DNA from: Rhynchospora pubera | Taxonomy: Eukaryota > Streptophyta > Magnoliopsida > Poales > Cyperaceae | DNA length: 64,000 nucleotides | NCBI GenBank assembly: GCA_028095005.1 | Contig: CM051459.1 | Location: forward strand, 129,373,657 to 129,437,656 | Direction: 5' to 3' | Shown here: one piece after another, positions 1-11,174 of the stretch | Numbering within the stretch: the stretch's first letter is position 1 | Layout of the letters: the number at the start of each line of letters is the position of its first letter | Notes under the pieces: generated by a model | The model's database searches: none | What the model was told of the DNA's origin: nothing | The model's input: only the letters and a program-made list of their open reading frames with translations | Translations under genes and position numbers: made by a program

Positions 1-357
1 GCCAAATTGACCTCTCAGTAGTAAGCTAATAAATTGACTAGACCTGGAGCATTGAATTGCTACAAAGCGACAAAACAAATTTGAACTGTCTCCATGTTCG
101 ACCAAAATGTGGAGATTATTAATAAGAGAATCATGACATGTGGAACTTCATTGTATTATATATTCCCTAATTATCCCAATATTTGATTCTAACAATTAGC
201 AAGATTTTTTTTTAATCAAGTATCTGATCGGTTATTCACTTTCTAAAATTTTCTAGTCATTGTCTAATCATTTAATGAAGTGATTGTGCTTTCGCCTTTC
301 AATCAATTGCTATCGATCAAATAGAAACTTTAAATTTAACTATTTTGTTGATGGCTT
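1..357. other. Non-coding intergenic DNA
   Basis: AT-rich sequence with no open frame of note and no recognisable repeat end. It runs up to the first copy of a 14-bp direct repeat at 358-371. Confidence 0.5.
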
Positions 358-371
358 AATGCAGTGGTTAT

Positions 372-1873
372 GTTAGAAATGCTAAAATTTTCTAATTGTT
401 TCATTTAAAAAAAATAAATTTGGGAGGTGCTCTCATTTTTTTTTTAAAAAAAAGGAATGCTGATCGGAGGTGAAATCTAAGTCAAATTAAACCTCAAATC
501 TAATCTAATGCAGCGTAGCTTGAAGGTCGAATCCACGGGGACGGTTATTCTAAACTATAAACCTTAAGTAATTTCGTTTAATTAATCTAAGGGTAAACAA
601 GTCAAAAAGTTGATTAATTGCTTAAGAGGATTAAATTTAAACTAAAAGAATTAATTCTAAACTCTAATTAATCTCCAAATTACTCTAAAAATTAGGAAAA
701 AGATCTAAACTCGAATTATAGACTTAAACTAGGGTCAATTGGCCGGGTTCCACTTCCAGGCACTATCCTGGCGGGGTTGCCAGAACGGTTCGACTATTCA
801 GTTCAATCAGTTTCTAATTTCTCTAAGTTCAGATTTTTGTCTTAAATTCTGGTCCAAATACTAACTCTCGTTTTTTATTTGGTATAACTAAGTTTTAACC
901 TTTAAACCTCCCTAAATCCTAAGTTTCAACTCTCGTTTCTTGGCTTAAGTTTTAGGGTTTGCTTTGACTATTCGGTAGGATATCCTAGATCTCTCGATCT
1001 TAGGGGGGAATAAACATCTCGGCTAAGTTTCGGTTTCACCTTTTGGGTATACTAACTATCCTATTATATGGGAATACAAATCATCTTGAAATTAGGGTTC
1101 TATTTGCTTATCTACGAGGTCAGGCCTAACCAAGTGAACAAACCTTCAAATCAATTCAATTCACAGTCTCAATTTCAGCAAATAAACTTAAGTAAAGCAA
1201 ATCAACTCAGAAAGATTAGAAAACTAGATAAAACTTCATAAATCTACCAAGTCATTGTTCCCTACAATTGCTCCTAAACTAAACTACTCACTACAAGTCA
1301 TACTAAACATTAAAACAACAGGTTTCAACAGACTAAACATCAAAAGAGAGAAAATAGAGAAAGAATACAACAAAGAACTAAAAGAAACTCTCTCAGCTTG
1401 AATCCTGGCAGGCCGACAGGAGACAGGCTGGGTGCGATTTCTGCTAACTCCTCTTGAATCTTGCTCCAAAATCTGCATTTTTCTTTCTGGTGGTCTTCCA
1501 CATGATTAAATAGACTTCAAGGACGGTTCCCATGCGTGGAGATCATGTCTGGTTCTTCCGAAAATAGGAAACACGCTCTGCCAGAAATAACGTCTCCAAA
1601 TCGGGCATATTCGTTTGAGTATGGCGGGGTCGCCAAAACAGGGTTTGACCCAGTTCCTTTTCTCCAGTCGCTTGGATCTTGACTTGCTCCGTTTGAGTTC
1701 TGCCTTGGGCCCAATTTTGCACTAAATCGTCATTGAACCTGAAATTAAACAAGGACAAATAGCAGTACCATATTTCTAACCTAAATTGCATTAAAATCTA
1801 ACTAAAACACAAACATTTAATTGAAATTAAGTCTTAAAATGATTGAATATTTAGATGTGAAACCCGCCTATCA
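372..1873. mobile_element. Probable inserted repeat flanked by a 14-bp direct repeat
   Basis: Seen: the 14-bp sequence AATGCAGTGGTTAT occurs at 358-371 and again at 1874-1887, and the 1.5 kb between differs in texture from its flanks. The left end carries A-runs and T-runs (about 408-455). Known: a 14-bp duplication fits target-primed (LINE or SINE type) integration, but a 3' tail is not clear on either strand. No coding domain is visible inside; frames on the minus strand (1284-1791) are short and have no motif. Inferred: a degenerate or non-coding transposon insertion. Chance recurrence of 14 bp so close is unlikely, but the class is undetermined. Confidence 0.45.
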
Positions 1874-1887
1874 AATGCAGTGGTTAT

Positions 1888-3540
1888 ATCGTCTTAGTCG
1901 ATTAACTTGAACTAGAGTATTAATTTGAGGGAGAATGTTATTTATAAAAGTCAATATGTACTTAATAACATGTTAGCCGCTTGTATACCCTAGATTAATT
2001 TGTGTATATGAGTAACATATTAAATCCGCCTTGATCATGGACAGACTTTTCTATGATTACATACGGTATAATAAATTTCTGTTGCAGCTGCCTTAAATTA
2101 ATTCTTATTTTTTTATATGAAAGTTTGACTAAAATGACATAAATTTTAAAAATATCTGTATCTGTATAAAGACTAAAGAGTCGGGACGTTATGCTAGTTG
2201 CAAGAAAATTTTCATTTAGAAAATTTGTCTGTTTTAGGCTTTAGCAGAAGACGTACGCATCATTATATTGCCAAAATATTCTTTTTCTTTATGAATTAAC
2301 CAAGATCAAATAATTTAAAACTCTACTACAAAAAAAGTCGGTGCTTAATTTGTCATTAATAATCTCCAAAAAAAAATGTCCATAAAAGCAATAATAAAAG
2401 GTTTAAAGTAAATCATAATGCAAAACATAATACACTTATACATAATTAGTTGGACTATGGTATTTCAAGTAAATTATTTCCCGTACTTTTTGTGGTGAAA
2501 TCTTAATTTTGAAACTCGAATGTCAATCTACGAATCAATGTGGGCACATATCAAAATGCAGAGAGTTCCAACTCCCATTATTATTTTTTTTCTTTTTTTT
2601 GAAACTATAGATACCAGAATCTCATTTATTTACAACTTAAAATTTAAAGTTCAACCGTCAGATCAAAACAGTTCAAATACCATTATATTTAATTTATTGC
2701 ATCAAATAGATTTTCTCTCATCTAAAATATAGTTAAAAAAAATCTAAAAGAATATATGAAAAAAATATCCTATGTAGTTTATATATAATGAATAGATGGC
2801 ATTCACCATTTTTCTTTAAAAAAAAAATGAGAGTTAAATAGTAAGCATACTTATATCTATTATGTAATGATCACTCGAGCAACTCAATCAATAGGAAATG
2901 ATGGAATATGTTAATTCTGTCTTATTGTCTCGTTTATTAGACAAAAATAATGGGTTTGGTTAGCTAATGGCAGATGGATGGATAAGTTCAGGATTGTTTA
3001 TACTTTACCATCCTATTTCCAGGAAACGAAGCAAAATTTATAGAGTAAATGCAATATGTGTATTTAAATAAATTTAGGAACCGATTACTAATTTATATTC
3101 TTTTTTTCTCCTTTATCCTCTGTTTCTAAAGGCTTTTTTTCCCTTCAAGTTTGAAATGGTTGTGCCACGCAATGATGAAATGCAAGACGAAATAATAATA
3201 AATGAGTGTGTTAGAACCATAAAGTAGTAATATTTCATTTTATTTTATTTTGTAATATCAACTTGAGATGAGATGATGGTCCAATTTATGTGGATAGGCC
3301 TCTCCATAATTAGAGAGACGACAAGGGAATTCAGAAGTGGCTAAAACCGTCATTTCTTAAATATAGCCACTTGTTATATTATAATTCATACGATAAAAAT
3401 TTACGGATGCTTCCTTCTTTTATAGACTTATTCTAAAGAAAAACATATCAGAGTTTATCAGAATAATTGGAGAATTCGAGGTGCAAACCCACATCCAGTT
3501 GTCACTTTTTAAATTGTAGTAATAAATAAAAAAAAACAAA
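1888..3540. other. Intergenic DNA upstream of the MDHAR gene
   Basis: AT-rich intergenic sequence. One 70-codon frame (2520-2732) has no motif and a low-complexity composition. No inverted repeat or other element end was recognised. The last part grades into the promoter of the downstream reductase. Confidence 0.5.
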
Positions 3541-3782
3541 AACTACAGTGCCATACCCTGGTACGCAGTTGGGAGAAGCGAAGCATAGTCGAGTAATAAC
3601 AGAGAAGAAGTGAACCCGAAGCAGAAGGAATCACATCCTCTCCCAACCGCACGAGCAAGCAAAGAAAGGAACCCAATCCAAAATTACAAAACCAAAGAAA
3701 AAGGAGACAAAAAAAAAATTCAATAAATAACTGCGTTTAATTATCCCTCCCTTCTTCTCCTCCCTCCTTCCTGTTCACACTC

Positions 3783-3786
<4 letters not shown>

Positions 3787-3816
<30 letters not shown>
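3787..3816 (+). repeat. GA microsatellite in 5' leader, ending at the start codon
   Basis: About 14 GA units fill the leader directly before the ATG at 3817, preceded by a pyrimidine-rich stretch (about 3747-3785). GA/CT tracts are common in plant 5' UTRs and can bind GAGA-binding (BBR/BPC) factors. Its contact with the start codon means length changes alter the initiation context. Confidence 0.8.
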
Positions 3817-3819
<3 letters not shown>

Positions 3820-6800
3820 GGAAGAGCATTTGTTTATGTGATATTAGGAGGCGGCGTGGCAGCGGGGTATGCTGCGCTTGAGTTCTCTCGTCGACACGTG
3901 GCGCCAGGCGAGCTATGCATCATCTCCGAAGAATCGGTGAGCTAATGTTAATCGCTCTGAATTTATGTGATTTTGCGTCTTAATTTGAGATACTGTGGGC
4001 TCCTATTATTCTCCGAGTACAATTTGTTGGGAAAAACTTCAAATTTCACCCCTGTATTGTTTTTAATTTGCTGGTGAGGTCCTCGGTCATATGGTCCATT
4101 GGTTATGTACTCGCATTTAATAAGTTCTATTAAGGACTGAATTTTCATTATATTGTTTTGTGGGCTGCAAATTGTGATTTTACTGATATGATGAATATAT
4201 CAGCTGGGATGTTGTTGTATTTTTTTGTAAGGTTCATAAAGAATGAATTTATACTTGAGTACTTCATTAAAGGAAATTGCTAGTTGAACTAAAGAGTACT
4301 ACTGACTCTCAAGGGCAGATGACATAATTAAAATCATTTCCCATCTTCACACAAGCTAAAGAAGGGAATTTTTGCACTTCTTACTGTATTTCTAATTTAT
4401 TTTGCTGTTCCCCATGTCTGATCATTTTCATTCATTTGTAATAGGTTGCGCCGTATGAACGTCCTGCATTGAGCAAAGGGTATCTTCTTCCAGAAAGTAT
4501 GTTTTCTTATTTTTATGTATTGAAATTAAATATCCAGATTAACAAAATTGTGGGAAACTTATAGCTTAATGTAGTTGAAAACATGAAATAAATACACTAA
4601 ATGCAGTAATATAAAATGAAACAAATCCTTCCAAAGTATGTATTTTAACAATTCATTTCCTTCACCACTTTCATTTTACTTTAAATTATAGATCCCACAA
4701 GTCTTCCCCAATTTCACACTTGTGTTGGTGCCAATGAGGAGAGGCTAACCCCAAAATGGTACGGAGAAAAAGGTACATATTTGAACTGTCTTCTGTTGAC
4801 TTTTTTATCTTATACTGATCATCAACTGAGGTAATACTTTGTTTGCCATATTGAGGTATCGAGCTAATTCTCGGAACGAGGGTAAAATCAGCAGACCTAA
4901 AAAAGAAGGCCTTAGTAACAATGGCTGGAGAAACGATTACGTACAAGTATCTCATAATTGCAACTGGTGCTCGGGTACCGCTTCTTAACTTAAACTCCAT
5001 ACCTTCATTATCGGTACCAGTTCCCAGTCAGTCGAATCAGTACTTCCATTGTATAAATTTAATTGGTTTGTGATTTAATTTCCTGATCCAGAACTTTTTA
5101 TTTTTGGTATCTCTTATTTGTGTTGTGGCAATACTATCTAAGGCCTCTAGCTGTATAAATTCGGTAGTATCGCTCATAGTTTGACAAATAACAAATTTGA
5201 GATGAAAATCTATCTTCTGTTTTATTTCTTCTCCTTCCAACAATATACAATAGAGAGATACAATAAAAAGGAAACAAATCAAAACACAATTTTAGAAAAC
5301 TATCCTAAACAATATTCTGAAAATCCAATCAAATCTAATTCTAAATATCATGTACTTGACATATTTGCATAGATGACATATACACACAAATATATATCGG
5401 CACACTCCCCCTCAAGTTGGAGCATGAAGATCTCGTATGCCCAACTTGCTGAGTAGATAATGAAATTGCCGCTTGCCAAGAGCTTTTGTGAAGATGTCTG
5501 CCAATTGCTCTGTAGTTCGTACATGTGAAGTAATGATGTGTCCAGCACGAATAATATCTCTCACATAATGACAATCCACCTCGATGTGTTTGGTACGCTC
5601 ATGAAAAACTGGATTAGATGCAATGTGAATAGCAGCTTGACTATCACAAAATAATTTCATGGGTTGTGTATGTGAGACACCAAGAAATTGAAGAAGAGAC
5701 TTGAGCCATGTCAACTCACAAGCAGTGGTTGCCATTGAGCGATATTCTGCTTCAGCCGAGGATCGAGAGACAGTGTGTTGCTTTTTGGTTTTCCAAGAGA
5801 TAGGAGATCGTCCCAACATCACAAAGTATCCGGTTAATGAGCGTCTAGTCAATGGACAACTCGCCCAATCCGAGTCACAGTAGGCATACAATCGAAGGTC
5901 ACTATCAGCACGAAGCACAACTCCTTGCCCTGGATTGCCTTTCAAATACCGCAAGACTCTAATAGCGGCATCATAATGTGCTTGGAGGGGAGCTTGCATA
6001 AACTGAGCCAATACATGCACCGAATAACACAACTCAGGCCTTGTGATTGTTAAGTAGATTAGGCGTCCTACAATTCTCCTATACCGCTCAGGTTCATCCA
6101 AAAGTGGACCCGTTGCTGTCAACAATTGATGGTTTTGTTCAATAGGAAAAGCTGCAGGTTTAGCACCAAGCAACCCACTTTCAGCCAAAATATCAAGTGT
6201 ATATTTGCGCTGGCATAAGAACAGACCCTCTGACCCACGTGTTATCTCTATGCCAAGAAAATATTTAAGAGCTCCAAGGTCCTTCATGTGAAAGGTACTA
6301 CTCAAGTACTGTTTAAACCTTTTGAGAGCTTCTGAATTATTCCCAGCAATAACCAAATCATCGACATACACAAGAATGGCCAGAAAAACATCACCTTTGG
6401 TGTAGGAAAACAACGAATAATCAGCTTTTGACTGAACAAATCCATAGGATTGCAAGGCTGCACTCAACTTAGAAAACCACATTCGCGGAGCTTGACGCAA
6501 TCCATAAAGAGATTTCCTTAATCGGCACACCTTGCCAGGTTGAGAAGAATTGAATCCTGGCGGTAGACGCATATAGACCTCTTCATTCAAATCACCATGC
6601 AAAAATGCATTATGTACATCCATTTGATGCAACTCCCATCCTTTTGCAATAGCCACAGCCAAGAAGGTTCTCACACTAACCATCTTCGCAACTGGAGCAA
6701 AAGTTTCAGTATAATCAATTCCCTCTACTTGGCAATTACCAAGAACGACCAGCCGTGCCTTGTACCGTTCAATGCTCCCATCTGAGTGATACTTGATACG

Positions 6801-9800
6801 ATACACCCACTTGCATCCAATTGCAGTCTTCGTTGGAGGCAAATCTTCTATAGTCCATGTCTCATTGCGCTCCAGTGCATCTATTTCTGACTGCATCGCA
6901 TTTCTCCAATTGGCATCTTTTACGGCTTCCCCAAAGTGATGTGGTTCTCTTCCTGCTGTAACTGCAGCTAGAAAAATCCTATGTGCCACAGAAAATTTGT
7001 TATAATTCAAATATTGAGCTATTGGATAGAGACTACCTGAGGAGTCGATTGTTGTGGGGTGAGCTTTAGATGGGTCACAAAATGCTGTATAACATATGTA
7101 ATCTTGAAGATGAGCCGGAGGCTTGCGAGATCGTTGACCACGACCAATCAGGTCTGATGCAGGTGCACTATGTCCAGGTACATCTTGACCTGATGCACCT
7201 GCACTCAGTTCGGGCACATTCTGACCCGATGCACTTGCACTCAGTTCGGGCACATTTTGACCCGATGCACCTACACTGGATTCGGGTGTATTCTCCCCCG
7301 ATTCACCTACATCATGACTGGGTACACTGTCACCTGATGCACCTGCACCATAATCGGGTGCACTCTCACTCGATGCACTCGCACTAAGTCCGGGTGCATT
7401 CTCACCTAATGCACTCGCACTAGGTCCGGGTGCACTCTCACCCGATGTATCTGCATTCTGATCTGTTGTGTCTGTATAGTTATGTTCACTTATCAATGTA
7501 GGTGAACCATGTCTTGGTTTACTCCCCCTTACTTGTTTAAAAGGAAACTCATTTTCACAAAACACTACATCACGTGTAACAACAAATTCTTTTGTCTCCA
7601 AATCATAAACATGCCAGCCTTTCTTTCCAAAAGGATATCCCACAAACACGCATCTTCTACTTCTACTATCAAATTTATTGGATACTCCAGACTTGTGAGT
7701 ATAACACAAGCAACCAAACGTGCGAACTGCAGCATAAGATGGTGGTTTTCCAAACAACATTTCATAAGGAGTTTTATTTTGTAGCAATGGAGTGGGTGTT
7801 CTATTAATGAGGAATGCAGCTGTGAGGATGCACTCACCCCAAAATTCAAGTGGAAGGTTCGATTGAAACCTCAATGCTCTTGCTACATTAAGAATGTGTC
7901 TATGTTTTCTTTCAACTCTTCCATTCTGTTGTGGGGTTCTTACACACGAGGTTTGGTGCAAAATTCCATTTTCAGCATAAAACTTTGACACGAGTCCAGA
8001 TTTGAACTCGGCCCCATTATCACTCCTAACACATTTAACGTGTCTACAAAATTGAGTTTGTACCATTTTACAAAATGACTGAATCAAGCTAGCAACTTCA
8101 CTCTTTTCGGCTATCAGATATACCCACACAGCACGAGTGAAATCATCAACAATAGTAAGAAAATAGTGTGCACCGCAATGAGAGGTAACACTATAAGGAC
8201 CCCAAATATCACAATGTATCATTTCAAAAGGTTCATCTGATTTATTTGAACTCACCGGGAAAGGTATTCTACTTTGTTTGGAGCGCATGCAAATGTCACA
8301 CACACCATTTGTCATATCAACACCACCTTCAACACCAGGAAAAAGACAAGTTATCTTATTAGAAGGATGACCCATTCGTTGATGCCACAAATCATAGGTT
8401 GTCTCCTTTCTTGTATGAAAAACTTGACTCGGTCCTAATGGACGATAATAGTAGACCCCATCTCTTAGCTCACCCACTCCAATCGGCATCCTCAAATTGC
8501 GGTCCTGAATGACACATAGCTCATTAGTGAATATAACAAAATAATCATTATCTGATACAAGTTTACTAAGTGATATGAGATTGCAGTTCAATGTGGGCAC
8601 ATATAAAACTTTTCTAAGAGTGAGTTTTCCTTGTAGAACTACTTGTCCCTCATGTTTAGCCACGATTTGAGTCCCGTTCGGAAGTCCAACTGATGAAGGT
8701 ACAATATCATAAACGCCTTGTAGGCATTCATAATCTCCAGTCATATGATGAGATGCACCACTGTCCAATATCCATTTCAGAGATGCAACTGCATTGTGAG
8801 ATGCACCTTTATTGGAATTGGCTAGGATAGCCATGATTTGCTGCATCTGGACGTCAGAGAGTCCAGGTATGAGGACTTTTGACTCTTGCTTCTTGTCTGG
8901 TCCATCGGGTGCATTGTAGGGGGCACCAGCATTCGCACAGTGCACCTGCACTGGGTGCACCTGCACTCTATTGTCGACTCTACTTGGCTTCTTGCCACTG
9001 GATGCACCTAAGTGCACCCGCATTGAACACGCCTGCACTCTGGCTGCACCTCGCTCCTCATCCTTGGAAACTAGTTGCACCTTCTTGTTCACCGATCGCT
9101 TCAAGTGTTCCGATAGCACATGCTGCGCCTTGGCAGCAATATCGCACCTAGTACCAAATTTCGAAGCCGGTGCCATGGCCATTGGAATAATGGTCTTCTT
9201 CACTGCGAACTTCTTCTCCACAGCTGTAATTAGAAATGAGGAGCCGTCGCTCTCGACATCCTCGAGCAAATCAAATCGGTTTAAGGTTGTCACCATGGTG
9301 ATTAAACCTGGCTCTATGATACCATGACAAATAACAAATTTGAGATGAAAATCTATCTTCTGTTTTATTTCTTCTCCTTCCAACAATATACAATAGAGAG
9401 ATACAATAAAAAAGAAACAAATCAAAACACAATTTTAGAAAACTATCCTAAACAATATTCTGAAAATCCAATCAAATCTAATTCTAAATATCATGTACTT
9501 GACATATTTGCATAGATGACATATACACACAAATATATATCGGCACATAGTTTTCTCAGCATGGTAAGACCTGATTAGGATAACTTCTTTTTCAAGAAAA
9601 TATATCTCGTTTTTCCATTTCAGTACAATGGCAGATGTCTTGTCTTCTTTCATGTAGGCTCTGAAGTTGGAAGAATTTGGAGTGTGGGGCTCGGAGGCAG
9701 AGAATGTATGCTATTTGCGAGATATAGCTGATGCTGATAGGATGGTAAAAGTGATGCAATCATGTGCTGGTAAAAGTGCAGTGGTAATTGGTGGGGGTTA

Positions 9801-11174
9801 TATTGGTATGGAATGTACAGCAGCTTTAGTTACAAACAAGATAAAGGTCACCATGGTTTTCCCTGAAAAGCACTTGAGTAAGTACCATGGATTTTCATCA
9901 TTCCACTGTCCTATAATTTTTATTGCCATGCTTTCAAAGTGCTAATCTCAATATGTACAGTGGGTCGGTTATTTACGGCTAAGATGGCAGAGTTTTATGA
10001 AAACTACTACAAAGAGAGGGGCGTAAAGTTTGTTAAGGGAAATGTGCTGACATCTTTTGAAAATGACCCATCCGGCAAGGTAGACAATCGATTCGTTAAC
10101 TCTTAAGTTACTTTATTATATTGAAAAGGGTCATTTTGTGGTATCACTTCTAGCAATATAGAATTTATGTTCTTGCTAATATAGGTCACAGCTGTTATCC
10201 TGAGAGATGGGACCCGCATCCCTACCGACATGGTTGTGGTCGGCATTGGAATCCGTGCAAACACAAGCCCATTTGATGGCCTAGATAAGGGAGGTGCAAA
10301 GCTAGCGCTGGAAAAAGGAGGCATTAAAGTAAATGGTAAAATGCAAACTAGTGACAGCTCAGTCTATGCTGTCGGTGATGTGGCGGCCTTCCCAGTAAAG
10401 CTCTTTGGAAATGACATTCGCCGGCTCGAGCATGTGGATTCAGCTCGGAAAACGGCACGGTAAACCTTTTTTTTTATTACAGTATTTATTCATTTATGGT
10501 GGGCAAAATAATTGATTTCAGTTCCGGTCCAGTACCATAAATGTCTTAAAGGAGAATATTTATGGTGGTTCTTTTTTGGTTTTTGTTGATATCCACTTTT
10601 ATGTATGGATATGTAAAATGTATTTGTTCTTTTGCTTCAATCTATTTTTTATTCAATGTTTCCTCGTTGTCAACTTTGTAGGCATGCTGTCTCAGCAATA
10701 ATGGCGCCTGATGAAACTGGTGACCTGGACTATCTGCCGTTCTTTTACTCGAGGGTTTTTGCCTTATCGTGGCAATTTTATGGGGATAATGTTGGAGAAG
10801 TGGTTCATTTCGGTGACTTCTTAAACAGTCGGTTTGGTGTGTACTGGGTTAATGAAGGGCATATCATAGGGGCTTTTCTGGAAGGTGGTGCCAAAGAGGA
10901 TTACGAAGCTATTGCCAAGGTAGTCAAGACAAGATCCAAAGTGTCTGATGTTGGTGAGTTAGAGAAACTAGGGTTGGAGTTTGCTTTTCGAGAGAGTCAA
11001 AAGTTGATTGAGAGTACTGTTACTGGTAGTGGTACTTTTTCAGGTGTGGGTACTGGTATGGGTGCACTTATGGAGAAGCCACTGTACAAGTGGCATGCCA
11101 CTGCTGGGGTTGTGGCGGCAGCTTCGATAGCGGTATTTGCGTATTGGTATGGGTGGAAGCGCCGCAGGTGGTGA
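3817..11174 (+). CDS. MDAR4: Monodehydroascorbate reductase, peroxisomal-membrane (MDAR4) type, 8 exons
   Basis: Role: FAD enzyme that uses NADH to recycle monodehydroascorbate to ascorbate, supporting peroxide removal at the peroxisomal membrane. Exons read from splice sites and frame: 3817-3936, 4445-4496, 4692-4772, 4856-4974, 9658-9877, 9961-10079, 10185-10459, 10682-11174; together 492 codons plus stop, close to the roughly 490 residues usual for this subtype. Seen: start MGRAFVYVILGGG with a glycine-rich FAD motif (about residues 11-17), the NAD-binding motif VIGGGYIGMEC (about 168-177), the second FAD motif YAVGDVAAFP (about 298-307), and a hydrophobic C-terminal segment followed by KRRRW. 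Known: this tail anchors MDAR4 in the peroxisomal membrane. All exon phases join cleanly and no stop interrupts. Intron 4 is swollen to 4.7 kb by a copia element and would be about 0.3 kb without it. An AATAAA signal lies at 11322. The orthology call rests on recognition, not a search. Confidence 0.95.
5182..5404 (-). repeat. 3' LTR of the copia element
   Basis: A 223-bp direct copy of 9325-9547 with a single mismatch (GG versus AG in an A-rich run near 5270). It lies at the 3' end in element orientation, directly after the polypurine tract. Confidence 0.97.
5405..5415 (-). promoter_or_regulatory. Polypurine tract of the copia element
   Basis: On the minus strand it reads TTGAGGGGGAG and abuts the 3' LTR. 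The TGA stop of the polyprotein overlaps it, a compact arrangement seen in many plant copia elements. It primes plus-strand DNA synthesis in this class. Confidence 0.9.
5412..9296 (-). CDS. Copia polyprotein: protease, integrase, reverse transcriptase, RNase H; no recognisable gag
   Basis: An uninterrupted frame of 1294 codons from the ATG at 9296; an upstream in-frame ATG lies in the LTR, but 9296 has the better context (ACCATGG). Domains in order: protease with WILDSGASHHMT (Asp at about residue 178); integrase zinc region (H...H, CDIC) and catalytic DIWGPY, SDNGAEF and an NGRVERKH glutamate; eight tandem 12-residue Ser/Ala/Gly/Pro-rich repeats (about 7150-7440); reverse transcriptase with YVDDLVIAG; RNase H with CDSDWA, SSAEAEYR and DSQAA. 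Known: copia polyproteins normally begin with a gag of some 250-300 residues including a CCHC knuckle. Here only about 177 residues precede the protease and none looks like gag or has a CCHC motif. Inferred: the element probably depends on gag from a relative. All pol motifs look intact. Confidence 0.93.
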   Translation of the reverse strand: MVTTLNRFDLLEDVESDGSSFLITAVEKKFAVKKTIIPMAMAPASKFGTRCDIAAKAQHVLSEHLKRSVNKKVQLVSKDEERGAARVQACSMRVHLGASSGKKPSRVDNRVQVHPVQVHCANAGAPYNAPDGPDKKQESKVLIPGLSDVQMQQIMAILANSNKGASHNAVASLKWILDSGASHHMTGDYECLQGVYDIVPSSVGLPNGTQIVAKHEGQVVLQGKLTLRKVLYVPTLNCNLISLSKLVSDNDYFVIFTNELCVIQDRNLRMPIGVGELRDGVYYYRPLGPSQVFHTRKETTYDLWHQRMGHPSNKITCLFPGVEGGVDMTNGVCDICMRSKQSRIPFPVSSNKSDEPFEMIHCDIWGPYSVTSHCGAHYFLTIVDDFTRAVWVYLIAEKSEVASLIQSFCKMVQTQFCRHVKCVRSDNGAEFKSGLVSKFYAENGILHQTSCVRTPQQNGRVERKHRHILNVARALRFQSNLPLEFWGECILTAAFLINRTPTPLLQNKTPYEMLFGKPPSYAAVRTFGCLCYTHKSGVSNKFDSRSRRCVFVGYPFGKKGWHVYDLETKEFVVTRDVVFCENEFPFKQVRGSKPRHGSPTLISEHNYTDTTDQNADTSGESAPGPSASALGENAPGLSASASSESAPDYGAGASGDSVPSHDVGESGENTPESSVGASGQNVPELSASASGQNVPELSAGASGQDVPGHSAPASDLIGRGQRSRKPPAHLQDYICYTAFCDPSKAHPTTIDSSGSLYPIAQYLNYNKFSVAHRIFLAAVTAGREPHHFGEAVKDANWRNAMQSEIDALERNETWTIEDLPPTKTAIGCKWVYRIKYHSDGSIERYKARLVVLGNCQVEGIDYTETFAPVAKMVSVRTFLAVAIAKGWELHQMDVHNAFLHGDLNEEVYMRLPPGFNSSQPGKVCRLRKSLYGLRQAPRMWFSKLSAALQSYGFVQSKADYSLFSYTKGDVFLAILVYVDDLVIAGNNSEALKRFKQYLSSTFHMKDLGALKYFLGIEITRGSEGLFLCQRKYTLDILAESGLLGAKPAAFPIEQNHQLLTATGPLLDEPERYRRIVGRLIYLTITRPELCYSVHVLAQFMQAPLQAHYDAAIRVLRYLKGNPGQGVVLRADSDLRLYAYCDSDWASCPLTRRSLTGYFVMLGRSPISWKTKKQHTVSRSSAEAEYRSMATTACELTWLKSLLQFLGVSHTQPMKLFCDSQAAIHIASNPVFHERTKHIEVDCHYVRDIIRAGHIITSHVRTTEQLADIFTKALGKRQFHYLLSKLGIRDLHAPT
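9310..9324 (-). promoter_or_regulatory. Primer-binding site of the copia element
   Basis: The minus strand reads TGGTATCATAGAGCC directly next to the 5' LTR. It matches the complement of the initiator-methionine tRNA 3' end (TGGTATCAGAGC) except for a short internal insertion. Confidence 0.88.
9325..9547 (-). repeat. 5' LTR of the copia element
   Basis: 223 bp, 222 identical to the partner at 5182-5404. In element orientation it begins TGTGCCG and ends TTTGTCA, followed at once by the primer-binding site. Confidence 0.97.

Larger units (their letters stand above)
5182..9547 (-). mobile_element. Young Ty1/copia LTR retrotransposon in intron 4 of the MDHAR gene
   Basis: Seen: two 223-bp LTRs (5182-5404 and 9325-9547) differing at one base, LTR ends TG...CA, and a 5-bp target duplication TAGTT at 5177-5181 and 9548-9552. 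A methionyl-initiator-tRNA-type primer site adjoins the right LTR and a purine tract adjoins the left one, so the element is transcribed leftward, antisense to the host gene. Internal DNA encodes one long open pol frame. Inferred: integration is recent and the element may still be expressed. Oddity: no recognisable gag precedes the protease (see the CDS). Confidence 0.97.

Noticed and set aside
7070..7387. Plus-strand frame of 105 codons rich in His and Met
   Set aside because: It is the antisense reading of the copia linker repeats and has no independent support.
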